Positions 1 through 8,858 of a stretch of 55,575 bases of DNA are shown here, in pieces. Origin of the DNA: Flavobacteriales bacterium (GTDB lineage Bacteria > Bacteroidota > Bacteroidia > Flavobacteriales_D > Crocinitomicaceae); contig CANJNE010000005.1 in NCBI GenBank assembly GCA_947475275.1, forward strand, positions 1 through 55,575, in the 5' to 3' direction. Every line of letters starts with the position of its first letter. Positions within the stretch are counted from its first letter, which is position 1. The notes under the pieces were generated by a model. The model searched no databases and was not told the DNA's origin. It saw only the letters and a program-made list of their open reading frames with translations. Position numbers and translations under genes: made by a program.

Positions 1-394
1 CATAGCTTGCTAGAATTACATTATTACCAATTTGACAATCGTGAGCAATATGAACATAAGTCATTAACAAACAATTTGAACCAATGACCGTTTTCCATTT
101 ATCTTTTGTCGCTCTATGAATGGTAACGCACTCTCGAATCTTTGTATTGTCGCCGATTTCTACAGTAGTATATTCTCCATCAAACTTTAAATCTTGCGGA
201 ACAACACCGATAACTGCTCCAGGAAAAATCTCACATTTCTCACCGATTCTTGCTCCTGGATAAATAGTTACATTTGGATGAATGCGCGTTCCCGCTCCAA
301 TTACAACGTCCTCAAATATTGTTGCGAAGGCATCAATTTGGACACCTTCTCCAATTTTCACATTACTCGAAACCTGGGCAAGATTACTTATCAT
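1..394 (-). CDS. lpxA: Acyl-[ACP]--UDP-N-acetylglucosamine O-acyltransferase LpxA (partial, 3' end outside window)
   Basis: LpxA catalyses the first step of lipid A synthesis, moving a 3-hydroxyacyl chain from ACP to UDP-GlcNAc in the cytoplasm. About 131 codons are visible, read from an ATG at 394. The protein is a left-handed parallel beta-helix built of hexapeptide repeats (runs such as VKIGEGVQIDA and ARIGEKCEIFPGAVIG). It contains the conserved block HIAHDCQIGNN, where the second His matches the catalytic base of E. coli LpxA, and the family segment VIGVVPQDLKF. The start codon overlaps the stop of the upstream lpxC/fabZ gene by one base (TAATG), so translation is probably coupled. The C-terminal helical domain lies beyond base 1. 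Confidence 0.95.
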   Translation of the reverse strand, partial: MISNLAQVSSNVKIGEGVQIDAFATIFEDVVIGAGTRIHPNVTIYPGARIGEKCEIFPGAVIGVVPQDLKFDGEYTTVEIGDNTKIRECVTIHRATKDKWKTVIGSNCLLMTYVHIAHDCQIGNNVILASY

Positions 395-1803
395 TACGCT
401 ATCTTATCTTTTATAACTTGTGCTAGCATCTCTGCCTCCATTACTTGTTTTCCATTAACATATGCCTTCCCTCCCATTTCTACTAAACCTCTTCGAATTG
501 GCGATAATAATGTCAATTCAAAAACTATGGTGTCACCCGGGATTACCTTCTGCTTAAATTTTACGTTATCAATTTTCATGAAATAAGTAGAGTATAAATG
601 AGGTTCTTCTACTTTACTCAAAGCAAAAATCCCTCCTACCTGCGCCATTGCTTCAATTTGAAGAACTCCAGGAAAAACAGGATTTCCCGGAAAGTGCCCT
701 GTGAAGATTGGCTCATTCATTGTAATATTTTTCACTCCCACTATAGAGTTCTCTGTGATTTCCATGATTTTATCTATCATTAAAAATGGAAAACGATGGG
801 GCAACATCCTTTCAATGTCGTGAATAGTGTATAGCGGGTCTTTAGTTAAATCAAACTGCCTTCCTTGTTTTTCTTGTTTTTTGATCTGATCTTTTAAAAT
901 CTTTGCAAATCTCACATTACCAGAATGTCCTGTCCTAGCACCAAGAATGTGCGCTTTTATTGGCTTGCCGACTAATGCTAAATCACCAACAATATCAAGC
1001 AATTTATGGCGCGCTGGTTCGTTCTCAAATTTCAATTTTGTGCTATTCAAAACACCAATTCCCTCAATGGATACTTGAAGATTTTCTTTTCCAAGTAATT
1101 TAGCCAAGCGGTTTAATTCTTCCGGAGAAACATCTAATTTATCAACCAAAACAATGGCGTTATCAAGATCTCCACCTTTAATTAGGTTATTTTTTGCCAA
1201 AAACTCTAGCTCTCTCAGAAAAACAAATGTGCGACAATTTGCAATTTCCTTATTGAACTCACCAATATTGTACATGGTTGCGTGTTGAGTACCTAAAACT
1301 GGCGATTTGTAATCAACCATGACAGTAATCCTATAGTTTTTGTCAGGAACTGCCAAAAACTCAATTCCTCTTTCTAGATCTTCCCATGGAATATTTTCGG
1401 TTAATTCAAGGTATTCTCTTTCGGCATTTTGCTCCTCATAACCCACCTCTTCAATTGCCTCCACAAAAGGCAAAGCACTTCCGTCCATTATCGGAACCTC
1501 AGGTGCATCGATTTTGATTAATGCATTATCAACTTGACAACCATAAAGTGCCGCCAAAATATGTTCCGTAGTGTAAATTCTAGCACCTTTATATTCCAAT
1601 GTTGTTCCTCTGTCGGTAGAAACAACCAAATCAACATCGGCTTTTACAACAGGAGTTCCCTCCAAATCAACACGTTGAAACTTATAACCATGATTTTCAG
1701 GGGCAGGACAAATTTCTACATTTACTTTTTCACCAGTGTGAAGCCCAATTCCAGATAACTTAACGACTTCCTTGAGGGTTCTTTGTTTTTCAGTTTGGCT
1801 CAT
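394..1803 (-). CDS. lpxC/fabZ: Bifunctional UDP-3-O-acyl-N-acetylglucosamine deacetylase / 3-hydroxyacyl-ACP dehydratase (LpxC-FabZ fusion)
   Basis: This 469-residue protein joins two enzymes. Residues about 1-310 are LpxC, the zinc deacetylase that commits the cell to lipid A synthesis: the expected zinc ligands are H81 ([11 protein letters not shown]), H266 and D270 (RHKLLD), and H293 in TGHSG is the likely general acid. Residues about 325-469 are FabZ, the fatty-acid elongation dehydratase, with MLPHRFPFL and the catalytic His370 ([11 protein letters not shown]) and Glu384. The fusion is known in Bacteroidota. It links the two pathways that compete for 3-hydroxyacyl-ACP. The gene overlaps lpxD by 14 bases upstream and lpxA by 1 base downstream. 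Confidence 0.97.
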   Translation of the reverse strand: MSQTEKQRTLKEVVKLSGIGLHTGEKVNVEICPAPENHGYKFQRVDLEGTPVVKADVDLVVSTDRGTTLEYKGARIYTTEHILAALYGCQVDNALIKIDAPEVPIMDGSALPFVEAIEEVGYEEQNAEREYLELTENIPWEDLERGIEFLAVPDKNYRITVMVDYKSPVLGTQHATMYNIGEFNKEIANCRTFVFLRELEFLAKNNLIKGGDLDNAIVLVDKLDVSPEELNRLAKLLGKENLQVSIEGIGVLNSTKLKFENEPARHKLLDIVGDLALVGKPIKAHILGARTGHSGNVRFAKILKDQIKKQEKQGRQFDLTKDPLYTIHDIERMLPHRFPFLMIDKIMEITENSIVGVKNITMNEPIFTGHFPGNPVFPGVLQIEAMAQVGGIFALSKVEEPHLYSTYFMKIDNVKFKQKVIPGDTIVFELTLLSPIRRGLVEMGGKAYVNGKQVMEAEMLAQVIKDKIA

Positions 1804-2842
1804 TATTTTGAGTTAATGCTTTTATTTTCTTTTCTAATTCCTGAAGTTTATTAAGAATGAACGGTAGTTTTCGAAAACCAAAGTATGATTTTTTAAAATC
1901 TTCTAATGGAATTCCGGGAGAACCCATTAATGTTTCAGGTTTTTTGACGGTAGATGGAATACCTGATTGAGCCACAATTTTTGTGTCATCGGCAATATGC
2001 AAATGCCCACTGATTCCAGCCTGTCCGCCTACCATAACACGTTCTCCAATTTTGGCAGAACCAGCAACACCTACTTGAGCAGCCAAGGCTGAATTATAAC
2101 CGATTTCAACATTATGGGCAATTTGACAAAGATTATCGATTTTTACTCCTTTTTTAATCCTTGTTGAGCCCATAGTCGCGCGATCTATAGTAGTATTTGA
2201 TCCTATTTCTACATCATCTTCAACAACAACATTCCCAATTTGAGGTACCTTGTGAAACACTCCATTAGCATCAGGAGCAAACCCAAATCCATCAGCTCCG
2301 ATAACTGTCCCAGCGTGAATGATGCAATTTTCTCCAATAACACAATCATGATAAACACTAACACCGGGATGCAACACGGTTCCTTTACCTATGCTAACAT
2401 TGTCCCCGACATAACAATTAGGAAAGATTTGAACTCCTTCGGCGACTTTGACATGCTTACCTATGTAAGAAAAGGCACCAATATAAACTTCAGTGGCAAT
2501 ATTTGCTGATTCAGAAACAAAACTTGGCGTTTCAATTTCTGGAGTTTTTTTATTCATCTGAGCATACAACTCCAGTAATTTTGCAAAACACTGGTATGCA
2601 TCATCAACCTTAATAAGGGTTAGCGTTTCAGGTAATAATTTTGAGGGAGAAAAAGATTTGTTAACAATACAAATTGATGATTCTGTGCTGTAGATATACT
2701 CCTCATACTTCGGATTAGAAAGAAAAGAAAGTGCCCCGGGGTGTCCTTCTTCTATCTTGGCTAGTGTAGTAACCGTAGCACCCGAAAATCCAAAAACTTC
2801 CCCATTCAGCAATCCAGCAATTTGTTCGGCTGTAAACTCCAT
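1790..2842 (-). CDS. lpxD: UDP-3-O-acylglucosamine N-acyltransferase LpxD
   Basis: LpxD adds the second (N-linked) 3-hydroxyacyl chain in lipid A synthesis. The 350 residues show an N-terminal uridine-binding domain (about 1-100), then a hexapeptide-repeat beta-helix (about 105-310) and a C-terminal helix. The block [12 protein letters not shown] holds H243, matching the catalytic His of E. coli LpxD. The length is usual for the family. It is the first gene of the lpxD-lpxC/fabZ-lpxA run, and a TAATTTTG promoter element lies only 4 bases before the ATG. The start is firm because no upstream in-frame start gives a better N-terminus. Confidence 0.96.
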   Translation of the reverse strand: MEFTAEQIAGLLNGEVFGFSGATVTTLAKIEEGHPGALSFLSNPKYEEYIYSTESSICIVNKSFSPSKLLPETLTLIKVDDAYQCFAKLLELYAQMNKKTPEIETPSFVSESANIATEVYIGAFSYIGKHVKVAEGVQIFPNCYVGDNVSIGKGTVLHPGVSVYHDCVIGENCIIHAGTVIGADGFGFAPDANGVFHKVPQIGNVVVEDDVEIGSNTTIDRATMGSTRIKKGVKIDNLCQIAHNVEIGYNSALAAQVGVAGSAKIGERVMVGGQAGISGHLHIADDTKIVAQSGIPSTVKKPETLMGSPGIPLEDFKKSYFGFRKLPFILNKLQELEKKIKALTQNNEPN

Positions 2843-2846
2843 CTTT

Positions 2847-2854
2847 CAAAATTA
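2847..2854 (-). promoter_or_regulatory. Bacteroidota -7 element (TAATTTTG) upstream of lpxD
   Basis: On the minus strand TAATTTTG matches the TAnnTTTG element exactly and ends 4 bases before the lpxD ATG. No clear TTG (-33) box is visible at the usual distance. If the element is used, transcription would begin at or next to the start codon. Confidence 0.4.
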
Positions 2855-2916
2855 CAAATAAAGCGTTATTGACTTATTTTGAACCACAGGATTTATCAAC
2901 ATATTTGATTGAATTG

Positions 2917-3618
2917 TTAAGGGCATTGAATCGTTGAATCTGACTCAATGGCAATAACATTTATTTTGTTTTTATACCAAATTGCTTTCAACCCAAACTT
3001 TTGCCTTTGACCTTCAAAAATAGTAATGTGCTGTATAGCCTTAGGTTTTTTTGAAAAATTTGTTTTCGAAAAATCTATCTTACCTTCTTTCTTAATCACC
3101 TTAAATAATGCATCAGCATCCTTAAATCCTAAGGCTTTTATTCTACAATTCATAATTTCCGAAGAATCAAGAAATAGCATATGATCATCATTTGGATAAT
3201 GAATAATATTGCCAAATCCTTTTGTGGAGTTTTTTATGTCAGTAACCCGCCCTGCACTTACATATACCTCAGATATAAAACTTTCGTTTGGCAAAGAAAA
3301 AAAGAAATTTACAACACCTTTACCTTCAAGGTTTTTAGATAACTTATAAACTTTTAAATCCCCTTCGGTATCACTTTCTCCGAAATCAACATCACCATCG
3401 TTTAAAACTTGAATAATATCGTCCTCTGAGACACCACTGGCCTTCAATAATTTTAATTGACCATCAGACACAACGATTAACCTATCCAAAAAAGCATTCT
3501 TCACCCTATTTGAAGGCAACCATGAGCAACCCCTATTTTGAAAAAATATGAATACAAATACAAGACCTATTGAAAAGCCTATTCCATAATATTTCAATCT
3601 TTTTAAAAAGGATTCCAT
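2917..3618 (-). CDS. Membrane-anchored DUF4258-like protein of unknown function
   Basis: This 233-residue protein starts with a short basic stretch and one hydrophobic segment (about residues 11-26), followed by a soluble part probably facing the periplasm. Residues about 45-115 (including LLKASGVSEDDIIQVLNDGD) resemble the DUF4258 fold found in toxin-like and hypothetical proteins. I recall similar single-span DUF4258 proteins in Flavobacteriia, but no function is known to me. The C-terminal half (about 150-233) repeats a similar theme (IKALGFKDADALFKVIKKEG), so the protein may hold two related halves. It lies 53 bases downstream of trxA, beyond a hairpin, and ahead of the lpxD promoter. Confidence 0.6.
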   Translation of the reverse strand: MESFLKRLKYYGIGFSIGLVFVFIFFQNRGCSWLPSNRVKNAFLDRLIVVSDGQLKLLKASGVSEDDIIQVLNDGDVDFGESDTEGDLKVYKLSKNLEGKGVVNFFFSLPNESFISEVYVSAGRVTDIKNSTKGFGNIIHYPNDDHMLFLDSSEIMNCRIKALGFKDADALFKVIKKEGKIDFSKTNFSKKPKAIQHITIFEGQRQKFGLKAIWYKNKINVIAIESDSTIQCP

Positions 3619-3633
3619 CGTTCAAAATAAGAA

Positions 3634-3654
3634 TGGCTGCCCTCTGGACAGCCA
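3634..3654 (-). terminator. Hairpin after trxA, probable terminator or attenuator
   Basis: Between trxA and the DUF4258-like gene the minus strand can fold a 9-bp stem, TGGCTGTCC with GGGCAGCCA, with one G-T pair and a 3-base loop. It is followed by the U-rich run TTCTTATTTT. The T tract is interrupted, so termination may be partial and let the downstream gene be read at a lower level. Confidence 0.55.
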
Positions 3655-3671
3655 CTTTAAAGTAATTTCTT

Positions 3672-3989
3672 TTATAAAAGGGAATCGAGTTTAGAAGTCA
3701 ATTGTGCTTTAGGCACTGCTCCAACAGACTTGTCTGCTACCTCACCATTTTTTATAAAAAGGACAGTAGGTATGTTTCGAACTCCAAATTGTGCAGAGAC
3801 ACCTGGATTGTTGTCTACATCAACTTTTCCAATTATTGCTCTTCCTTCATATTCTGAATGCATTTCGTCGATAACTGGTCCAATCATTCTACAAGGTCCA
3901 CACCAAGCAGCCCAAAAATCCACAACCACAGGCTTGTCTGATTTTAACACCAGTTCTTCAAAGTTTGCATCTGTAATTTCTAATGCCAT
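3672..3989 (-). CDS. trxA: Thioredoxin
   Basis: Thioredoxin is the general cytoplasmic disulfide reductant. The 105 residues show the WCGPC redox motif (Cys30 and Cys33) within FWAAWCGPCRM, the buried DNNPGVSAQFGVRNIPT stretch with the cis-proline, and the GAVPKAQL end. There is no signal peptide, so it is cytoplasmic, and the length is standard for TrxA. It lies 87 bases after the small membrane protein gene at 4077, with a run resembling TAnnTTTA in between, and is followed by a hairpin. Confidence 0.96.
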   Translation of the reverse strand: MALEITDANFEELVLKSDKPVVVDFWAAWCGPCRMIGPVIDEMHSEYEGRAIIGKVDVDNNPGVSAQFGVRNIPTVLFIKNGEVADKSVGAVPKAQLTSKLDSLL

Positions 3990-4076
3990 AATAAAATATT
4001 TATTTGATAATTATTTCTTATTTGAATCGTAAAATTAGTTTAAATTATAAATCTAACTGACAAATATCTTTATTTT

Positions 4077-4490
4077 TTAGCTCAATTTATTAGTGCCATT
4101 AACTATTGAAATTTTTTTCATTGTCTTTTGATTTTCACTTTTCAAACAATAAAAATAATTTCCATCAACAAACGCTTTAGAATCGAATCTCACAATGTGA
4201 CCTCCCTCGGAACATTCTTTAGAAAACAATTCTTTTATAAAATTCATATCAACATCTAACAACTCGATTCGCACGTTTTTCAATATTTCACATGTAAAAT
4301 AAATAGTTACTTCACCTGAAGCTGGATTTTGTTCTACAGGGTACAAAATCGCATAATCCTTCTGAATTGGCTCTCCTCTACTGACATAAGCCAAAATTTT
4401 TCTGTAAACAATAAATAATATCAATAAGCCTAAAGTAACAGAAAGGGTTACAATAAGAATATTTGCTATTGAAAAACTTACTAAAATCAT
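4077..4490 (-). CDS. Single-span membrane protein with a domain resembling the type IX secretion sorting fold
   Basis: The 137-residue protein has one strong transmembrane segment (about residues 8-29), then basic residues (YRK, SRG), which by the positive-inside rule places the rest in the cytoplasm. Residues about 50-131 look like the small beta-sandwich of type A sorting domains and FlgD: PVEQNPASGEVTIYF, then RIELLDVDMNFIKEL, then GGHIVRFDSKAFVDGNYFY. I do not know a function. Its start overlaps the DUF493 stop by 4 bases (ATGA), so the two are translationally coupled. The similarity is a pattern seen by eye, not a database result. Confidence 0.6.
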   Translation of the reverse strand: MILVSFSIANILIVTLSVTLGLLILFIVYRKILAYVSRGEPIQKDYAILYPVEQNPASGEVTIYFTCEILKNVRIELLDVDMNFIKELFSKECSEGGHIVRFDSKAFVDGNYFYCLKSENQKTMKKISIVNGTNKLS

Positions 4491-4756
4491 AATGAAATCA
4501 CTCCTTTAATTTGACTTGCCTTTTCGTAAACTGAAATAATCGAATCTACATCCAACATCAATTCTTTAACTGAAATACTCATGTATTTTCCAGTTCTTGA
4601 CGCATGCATCACCAAATCACTTGACTCGTTGAACAACGCATTAATTTTTGCTACCGATTCAGAATTATTGGGCACAATAAACTTAAATAAATATACATCA
4701 GGCCAAACCTGCTGTTCTAATTGAAATTTTAATTTATCAAAAATTGAATCGCTCAT
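4487..4756 (-). CDS. DUF493 family protein (YbeD-like)
   Basis: This 89-residue protein matches the DUF493/YbeD family as found in Bacteroidota, with typical stretches VWPDVYLFKFIVPN, SRTGKYMSISVKELM and IKGVISL at the end. YbeD folds like an ACT-type regulatory domain and its role is not settled. There is no signal peptide. The gene sits 32 bases after the unknown 202-residue gene and overlaps the next membrane-protein gene by 4 bases. Confidence 0.8.
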   Translation of the reverse strand: MSDSIFDKLKFQLEQQVWPDVYLFKFIVPNNSESVAKINALFNESSDLVMHASRTGKYMSISVKELMLDVDSIISVYEKASQIKGVISL

Positions 4757-4788
4757 ATTTCTTTACATTACAAAAGTAACATAAAAGC

Positions 4789-5397
4789 TTATGCCGAAAA
4801 AAAATCCGGATTGGTTGCTATAAATTCTTTGGTAATAATATTTAGTCGGGTCGATTCATGCATCATTTCGAAAGAAAGTTGATTTTTATTTGACAGCAAC
4901 TGATCAAAACAAACCACACCATCCATGTTAAGCAATCTAATTTGCTCCAAAAACAACATAGAATCCATTTCCTTTGACAACTTCAATTCATTTTTTTCAA
5001 TTGAAAAATTTGGCCATTTTTTACCGAATAACAAAAAAAGCTCGATCGCTTGTTCAATTATTGAAATCACCTCTTTTATTTCATTTGTAAGGTGCAATTT
5101 TAATAAAAGTTTTGACTTATGTAAGTTGTATTGCTGAACACAATTTATGATATTGCTATCATCAATTAATAAGGCTTGATCGGATGGTTTAGTCGAATTC
5201 AATGCGCTGTAAAGCAGAACTTCTTGTTGAATGACTAACAATTTTTTTAATTTTTGAATTTTCGAGATGGCAAGCTTTGGATGAAAAGCATTTGAAAAGA
5301 AAAAATTCTTTATTTGAAAAGCTTCATACTCAATTTTTAAAGGAAGTTCATTAATATGTTTTGCATTTAAATAAATTAAAGCTTCGTTCGAATTCAT
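4789..5397 (-). CDS. Hypothetical helical protein (unknown function)
   Basis: I do not recognise this 202-residue protein. It has no signal peptide or membrane span, is rich in Leu, Lys and Ile, and its spacing of hydrophobic residues suggests a mainly alpha-helical bundle, with possible coiled-coil stretches at about 45-60 and 95-125. The start ATG overlaps the terC stop by 4 bases (ATGA), so it is translated together with terC and belongs to the menaquinone-terC operon. No catalytic motif is evident. Confidence 0.7.
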   Translation of the reverse strand: MNSNEALIYLNAKHINELPLKIEYEAFQIKNFFFSNAFHPKLAISKIQKLKKLLVIQQEVLLYSALNSTKPSDQALLIDDSNIINCVQQYNLHKSKLLLKLHLTNEIKEVISIIEQAIELFLLFGKKWPNFSIEKNELKLSKEMDSMLFLEQIRLLNMDGVVCFDQLLSNKNQLSFEMMHESTRLNIITKEFIATNPDFFSA

Positions 5398-6155
5398 TTA
5401 TCTAATCCTTTATTCTTTCGCATTCGAATATTCAGAAACTCAACCGTGAGGGCATAAGCCATTGCAAAATATATATAAGCTTTAGGAATATGTTGATTGA
5501 ATGCTTCAGCAACAAGAATAACACCAATGGTAACCAAAAATGCCAAAGCCAACATTTTAATTGTCGGGCGGTTATGAATAAATTCACTTATTGGTTTCGC
5601 AAACAACATCATAATAATCATAGAAACAATAACGGCAGCATATATTATAACCAAAGGATTATGCCCTGTCTCTCTTGCTAAATCGTTCGTCATACCAATT
5701 GCTGTTATTATGGAATCAAAACTAAATACAATGTCTATAAGCACAATTTGAATAATAATTGCACTCAATTTTTGTTTTGCACTTTTTGTCCCATCTTCTT
5801 TACCTTGAACGGAACGATGCATTTCAATTGTACTTTTATAGATAAGAAAGAGCCCTCCAAGTAACAATACCAAACTTTGCAAATCAAAATCCTTAAGAAA
5901 CTGAATGTTGGTATTTGGAAAAAGTGGCTCCGTCATTTTCATTAGCCATGCAACTAAGGCTAGCAACAACAGGCGCACCAACAATGCCAATGTCAATCCA
6001 AAGTTCCTCGCTTTTCTTTGATCTTTTTGAGATAATTTTTCAGTGACAATTGAAATAAAAATTATATTATCAATCCCAAGTACAATTTCCAATAAGGAAA
6101 GTATTAACAAATAAACTATTCCTTCCCAGGACAATAAAGCTTCAAAAAATTCCAT
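5394..6155 (-). CDS. TerC family integral membrane protein
   Basis: TerC-family proteins are inner-membrane proteins named from tellurite resistance. Several are now linked to manganese export (MeeF/MeeY and Alx) and to metal loading of exported proteins. The 253 residues carry about seven hydrophobic spans and the two family acidic motifs, EIVLGIDNIIFIS (about 22-34) and VDIVFSFDSIITAIG (about 138-153), which supply the intramembrane aspartates. It starts 22 bases after menD, as part of the same operon, and overlaps the next gene by 4 bases. The substrate cannot be told from the sequence. Confidence 0.92.
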   Translation of the reverse strand: MEFFEALLSWEGIVYLLILSLLEIVLGIDNIIFISIVTEKLSQKDQRKARNFGLTLALLVRLLLLALVAWLMKMTEPLFPNTNIQFLKDFDLQSLVLLLGGLFLIYKSTIEMHRSVQGKEDGTKSAKQKLSAIIIQIVLIDIVFSFDSIITAIGMTNDLARETGHNPLVIIYAAVIVSMIIMMLFAKPISEFIHNRPTIKMLALAFLVTIGVILVAEAFNQHIPKAYIYFAMAYALTVEFLNIRMRKNKGLDK

Positions 6156-6177
6156 TTCAATTAATCAAAAATCAAAA

Positions 6178-7884
6178 TTACGATTTTAATGATGTTGCAT
6201 TTAATTGATTAAAAAATTCATTCAACATCTTTACGTTTACTTCTTTCGGAGTAAAAATTTCCACTAATTTGGTTTTATCGTTATTACCTTCAAAAAATCC
6301 TGGTAATTCATCCTTTAACTCATCAATGGTTGAAACAGCTAAATATTCAATATCTCCCGCATCACATATACCTTTTGCATTCATATTATGAGTGGCTTCG
6401 AAATACTTTTCGAGCTGTTTTGTTGAAGATGGTCCAGGAATAATTCTAAATATACCACCTCCCGAATTATTGATTACTATAATTCTAAGGTTTCCTCCAA
6501 CGTAGGGATTAAAAAATGCATTACTATCGTAGAGGAAGGAAATATCGCCACTGATTAAAACATTAAGTTGAGAGGCATTTGCCACACTTGCCCCAACCGC
6601 ACTGCTAGAACTACCATCTATTCCACTCGTTCCACGATTGCAACAATATGAAATGGATCTCGAAGGATCAAAAAGTTGCATGTAACGAACAACAGAACTA
6701 TTTGCCATGTGCAGGTTTACTTCATCCGGAAGATTTTGAATTATTTCATGAAATACCGTAATATCTGAATACTCTAACTTACCAAGGACAAGTTCTATTT
6801 TATCCTGAATTTTAAAATCAATAGAATTCCAACGGCCTGCATAATTGGATTGAGAACGATTGAAAATAAGTCTATTTACTTCTTTAAAGAAAGATTTTGG
6901 TTCTGTTTGAAAAGAATGACTCAAACATTGATAGGTGTCCATGAAGGGAAATTCAAATCCAATTTTCCAACAAAAATCAGGTTTGTATTCTCTTAAAAAT
7001 GTTTTTATTTTCTTAGACACAACTGCACCTCCGATTGTAATCAATAACTCAGGTCTAAAATCTTCTTTTTCTTGTTCGGTCATTGCATTTAAAAACCGAT
7101 CAATACAATTTATAAAACGGCTGCTAGACAAATTGGATGTATTCTCAGTAATTACCAAAACTGAAGAATTTTCAGAAAATATTTCCAATTCTCTATTTAA
7201 TGCTTCGTCTTTAATGAGTTGACCACAAAGGACCAATATTTTTTTTCGCTCAAGATGACTCGTAATTATGGGAACGTGCTTTGAAGAGAAATGAAATTCA
7301 CCACTAATCAGTTGAATCTCTCTTTTAGGAAAATCAGACTTTTCTGAAGTATCATAAAGCGGCTCTGAAATACTTACATTAAAATGAATAGGTCCTTTCC
7401 AGTTCCCATTACCTTCATTAAAAGCAATAGCAGATTCCCTTTCCATATACCATTGTTCTTTATCATCATTGATATAATCTGAAAAATTACAACTGTATTT
7501 GACATGTTTATCAAAAACACCTTCTTGTCTTATAGTTTGTCCATCTCCCTGATCAATCCAGTGTAAAGGTCGATCAGCAGTAATTACAACCAATGGAATA
7601 CATTGATAATAAGCCTCGGCTATTGCAGGGTAATAATTCAAAGGAGCCGAACCTGAAGTACAAACCACACCTACGGGCTCACCGAGTTGCTGAGCCATGC
7701 CAAGAGCAAAAAAAGCAGCTGATCGTTCATCATGAATTACATAACAATTGACATCATTATGTTCATCAAAAGCAATTGAAAGAGGTGCGTTTCTTGAGCC
7801 TGGTGAAATGACAACATTTCGCATACCATGCGAAACACATTGACTTACCAGTAATTGAACACCTATTTTATTTGTGGATTTCAT
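6178..7884 (-). CDS. menD: 2-succinyl-5-enolpyruvyl-6-hydroxy-3-cyclohexene-1-carboxylate synthase MenD
   Basis: MenD is a thiamine-diphosphate enzyme that adds 2-oxoglutarate to isochorismate, the first committed menaquinone step. The 568 residues show the N-terminal VISPGSRNAPLSIAF block, the glutamate-bearing HDERSAAFFALG stretch, and the ThDP/Mg-binding motif SGDISFLYDSNAF with NNSGGGIFRI (about 445-480). The length fits the family. It overlaps menF by 4 bases (ATGA) and is followed by terC after 22 bases. Together with menF and menI this forms a menaquinone operon; menB, menC and menE are not in the window. Confidence 0.96.
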   Translation of the reverse strand: MKSTNKIGVQLLVSQCVSHGMRNVVISPGSRNAPLSIAFDEHNDVNCYVIHDERSAAFFALGMAQQLGEPVGVVCTSGSAPLNYYPAIAEAYYQCIPLVVITADRPLHWIDQGDGQTIRQEGVFDKHVKYSCNFSDYINDDKEQWYMERESAIAFNEGNGNWKGPIHFNVSISEPLYDTSEKSDFPKREIQLISGEFHFSSKHVPIITSHLERKKILVLCGQLIKDEALNRELEIFSENSSVLVITENTSNLSSSRFINCIDRFLNAMTEQEKEDFRPELLITIGGAVVSKKIKTFLREYKPDFCWKIGFEFPFMDTYQCLSHSFQTEPKSFFKEVNRLIFNRSQSNYAGRWNSIDFKIQDKIELVLGKLEYSDITVFHEIIQNLPDEVNLHMANSSVVRYMQLFDPSRSISYCCNRGTSGIDGSSSSAVGASVANASQLNVLISGDISFLYDSNAFFNPYVGGNLRIIVINNSGGGIFRIIPGPSSTKQLEKYFEATHNMNAKGICDAGDIEYLAVSTIDELKDELPGFFEGNNDKTKLVEIFTPKEVNVKMLNEFFNQLNATSLKS

Positions 7885-8858
7885 CTATTAATTTGGTTAA
7901 ATTCGACTTGATCCATTAGTGTGCGGCTTTTATTTTCTGTTTCTTGCCATTCAGCATGTGGATCAGAATGTTTTGTAATTCCCCCTCCCAAAAACAAAAA
8001 CATTTGGTCATCAATGAATCTTGCACATCTCAAGTTTACATAAAGTTCTGTTTCACTATCTCCACTCCAACCAAGAATACCTGAATATAAATCTCGATCA
8101 TGAACTTCTATTTGATGTATTTCCTCAAATGCTTCTTTTTTAGGGAACCCACAAACAGCAGGTGTCGGATGAATCCTCTTTATGAACTCACCAAGATTTC
8201 GCCGATCAAAATCAAAATATATTTTTGTCATCAAATGCTTAATAGGCCCTGCATTATATGAAATTGGATTACTCAACTGAACTTCCGCTGCAACATTTTC
8301 TAATTCACTTTTCAAGTATTCAGTAACTATTTTTTGCTCTTCCAATTCTTTTTCCCCCCAAGCATGAAAATCATCATTCTTTTTGGTTGCCGCAAGAGAC
8401 ATAGTATAACCCTTATTACCTTCAGCTTTGAGAAAAACTTCAGGTGTTGCTCCTATCCATGTTCCTATTAATTCAGAGGACAAAAGGTATACAAAGGCAT
8501 TTGGATAGGCCGCACAAAGTTTTTCAAAGTAATCATCCAAATTGAAATTTATTAACCCTATTTTTTTTATCCTCGACAAAACACATTTTTTCAAATCTCC
8601 ATTGTTCATTTTTGAAATCAAACTTTGAAATTGGGCTAGGTATTGATCGAAATCAACTTCGATTATTTTTTTTTCCAACCCTTTGTGAAAATGATTAGAT
8701 TTTGCATTTTCATTTTCACGAAAAACTAACCAATTTTTACCCTCAAAATCAGTGACAACAAAACCGAAAATATTCGATTGACCATCGATCCGCTCGAACT
8801 GCCCATTTTTTTCTTGGATTTCCTTTCCTGGAAATCTAAATTTCAATATATCAGTCAA
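7881..8858 (-). CDS. menF: Isochorismate synthase MenF (short N-terminus, probable TTG start)
   Basis: This enzyme converts chorismate to isochorismate for menaquinone synthesis. The 325 residues carry the chorismate-binding fold with the family stretches IGATPEVFLKAEG, HPTPAVCGFPKKEA, HDRDLYSGILGW and GGGITKHSDPHAEWQET, including the Mg-binding glutamates. The only start near the conserved N-terminus is TTG at 8858; no ATG lies between the upstream in-frame stop and about codon 85. The TTG overlaps the menI stop (TTGA), which supports coupling. The protein is shorter at its N-terminus than most menF/EntC proteins I know, starting directly at the FRFPGKE strand. Confidence 0.9.
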   Translation of the reverse strand: MTDILKFRFPGKEIQEKNGQFERIDGQSNIFGFVVTDFEGKNWLVFRENENAKSNHFHKGLEKKIIEVDFDQYLAQFQSLISKMNNGDLKKCVLSRIKKIGLINFNLDDYFEKLCAAYPNAFVYLLSSELIGTWIGATPEVFLKAEGNKGYTMSLAATKKNDDFHAWGEKELEEQKIVTEYLKSELENVAAEVQLSNPISYNAGPIKHLMTKIYFDFDRRNLGEFIKRIHPTPAVCGFPKKEAFEEIHQIEVHDRDLYSGILGWSGDSETELYVNLRCARFIDDQMFLFLGGGITKHSDPHAEWQETENKSRTLMDQVEFNQINR

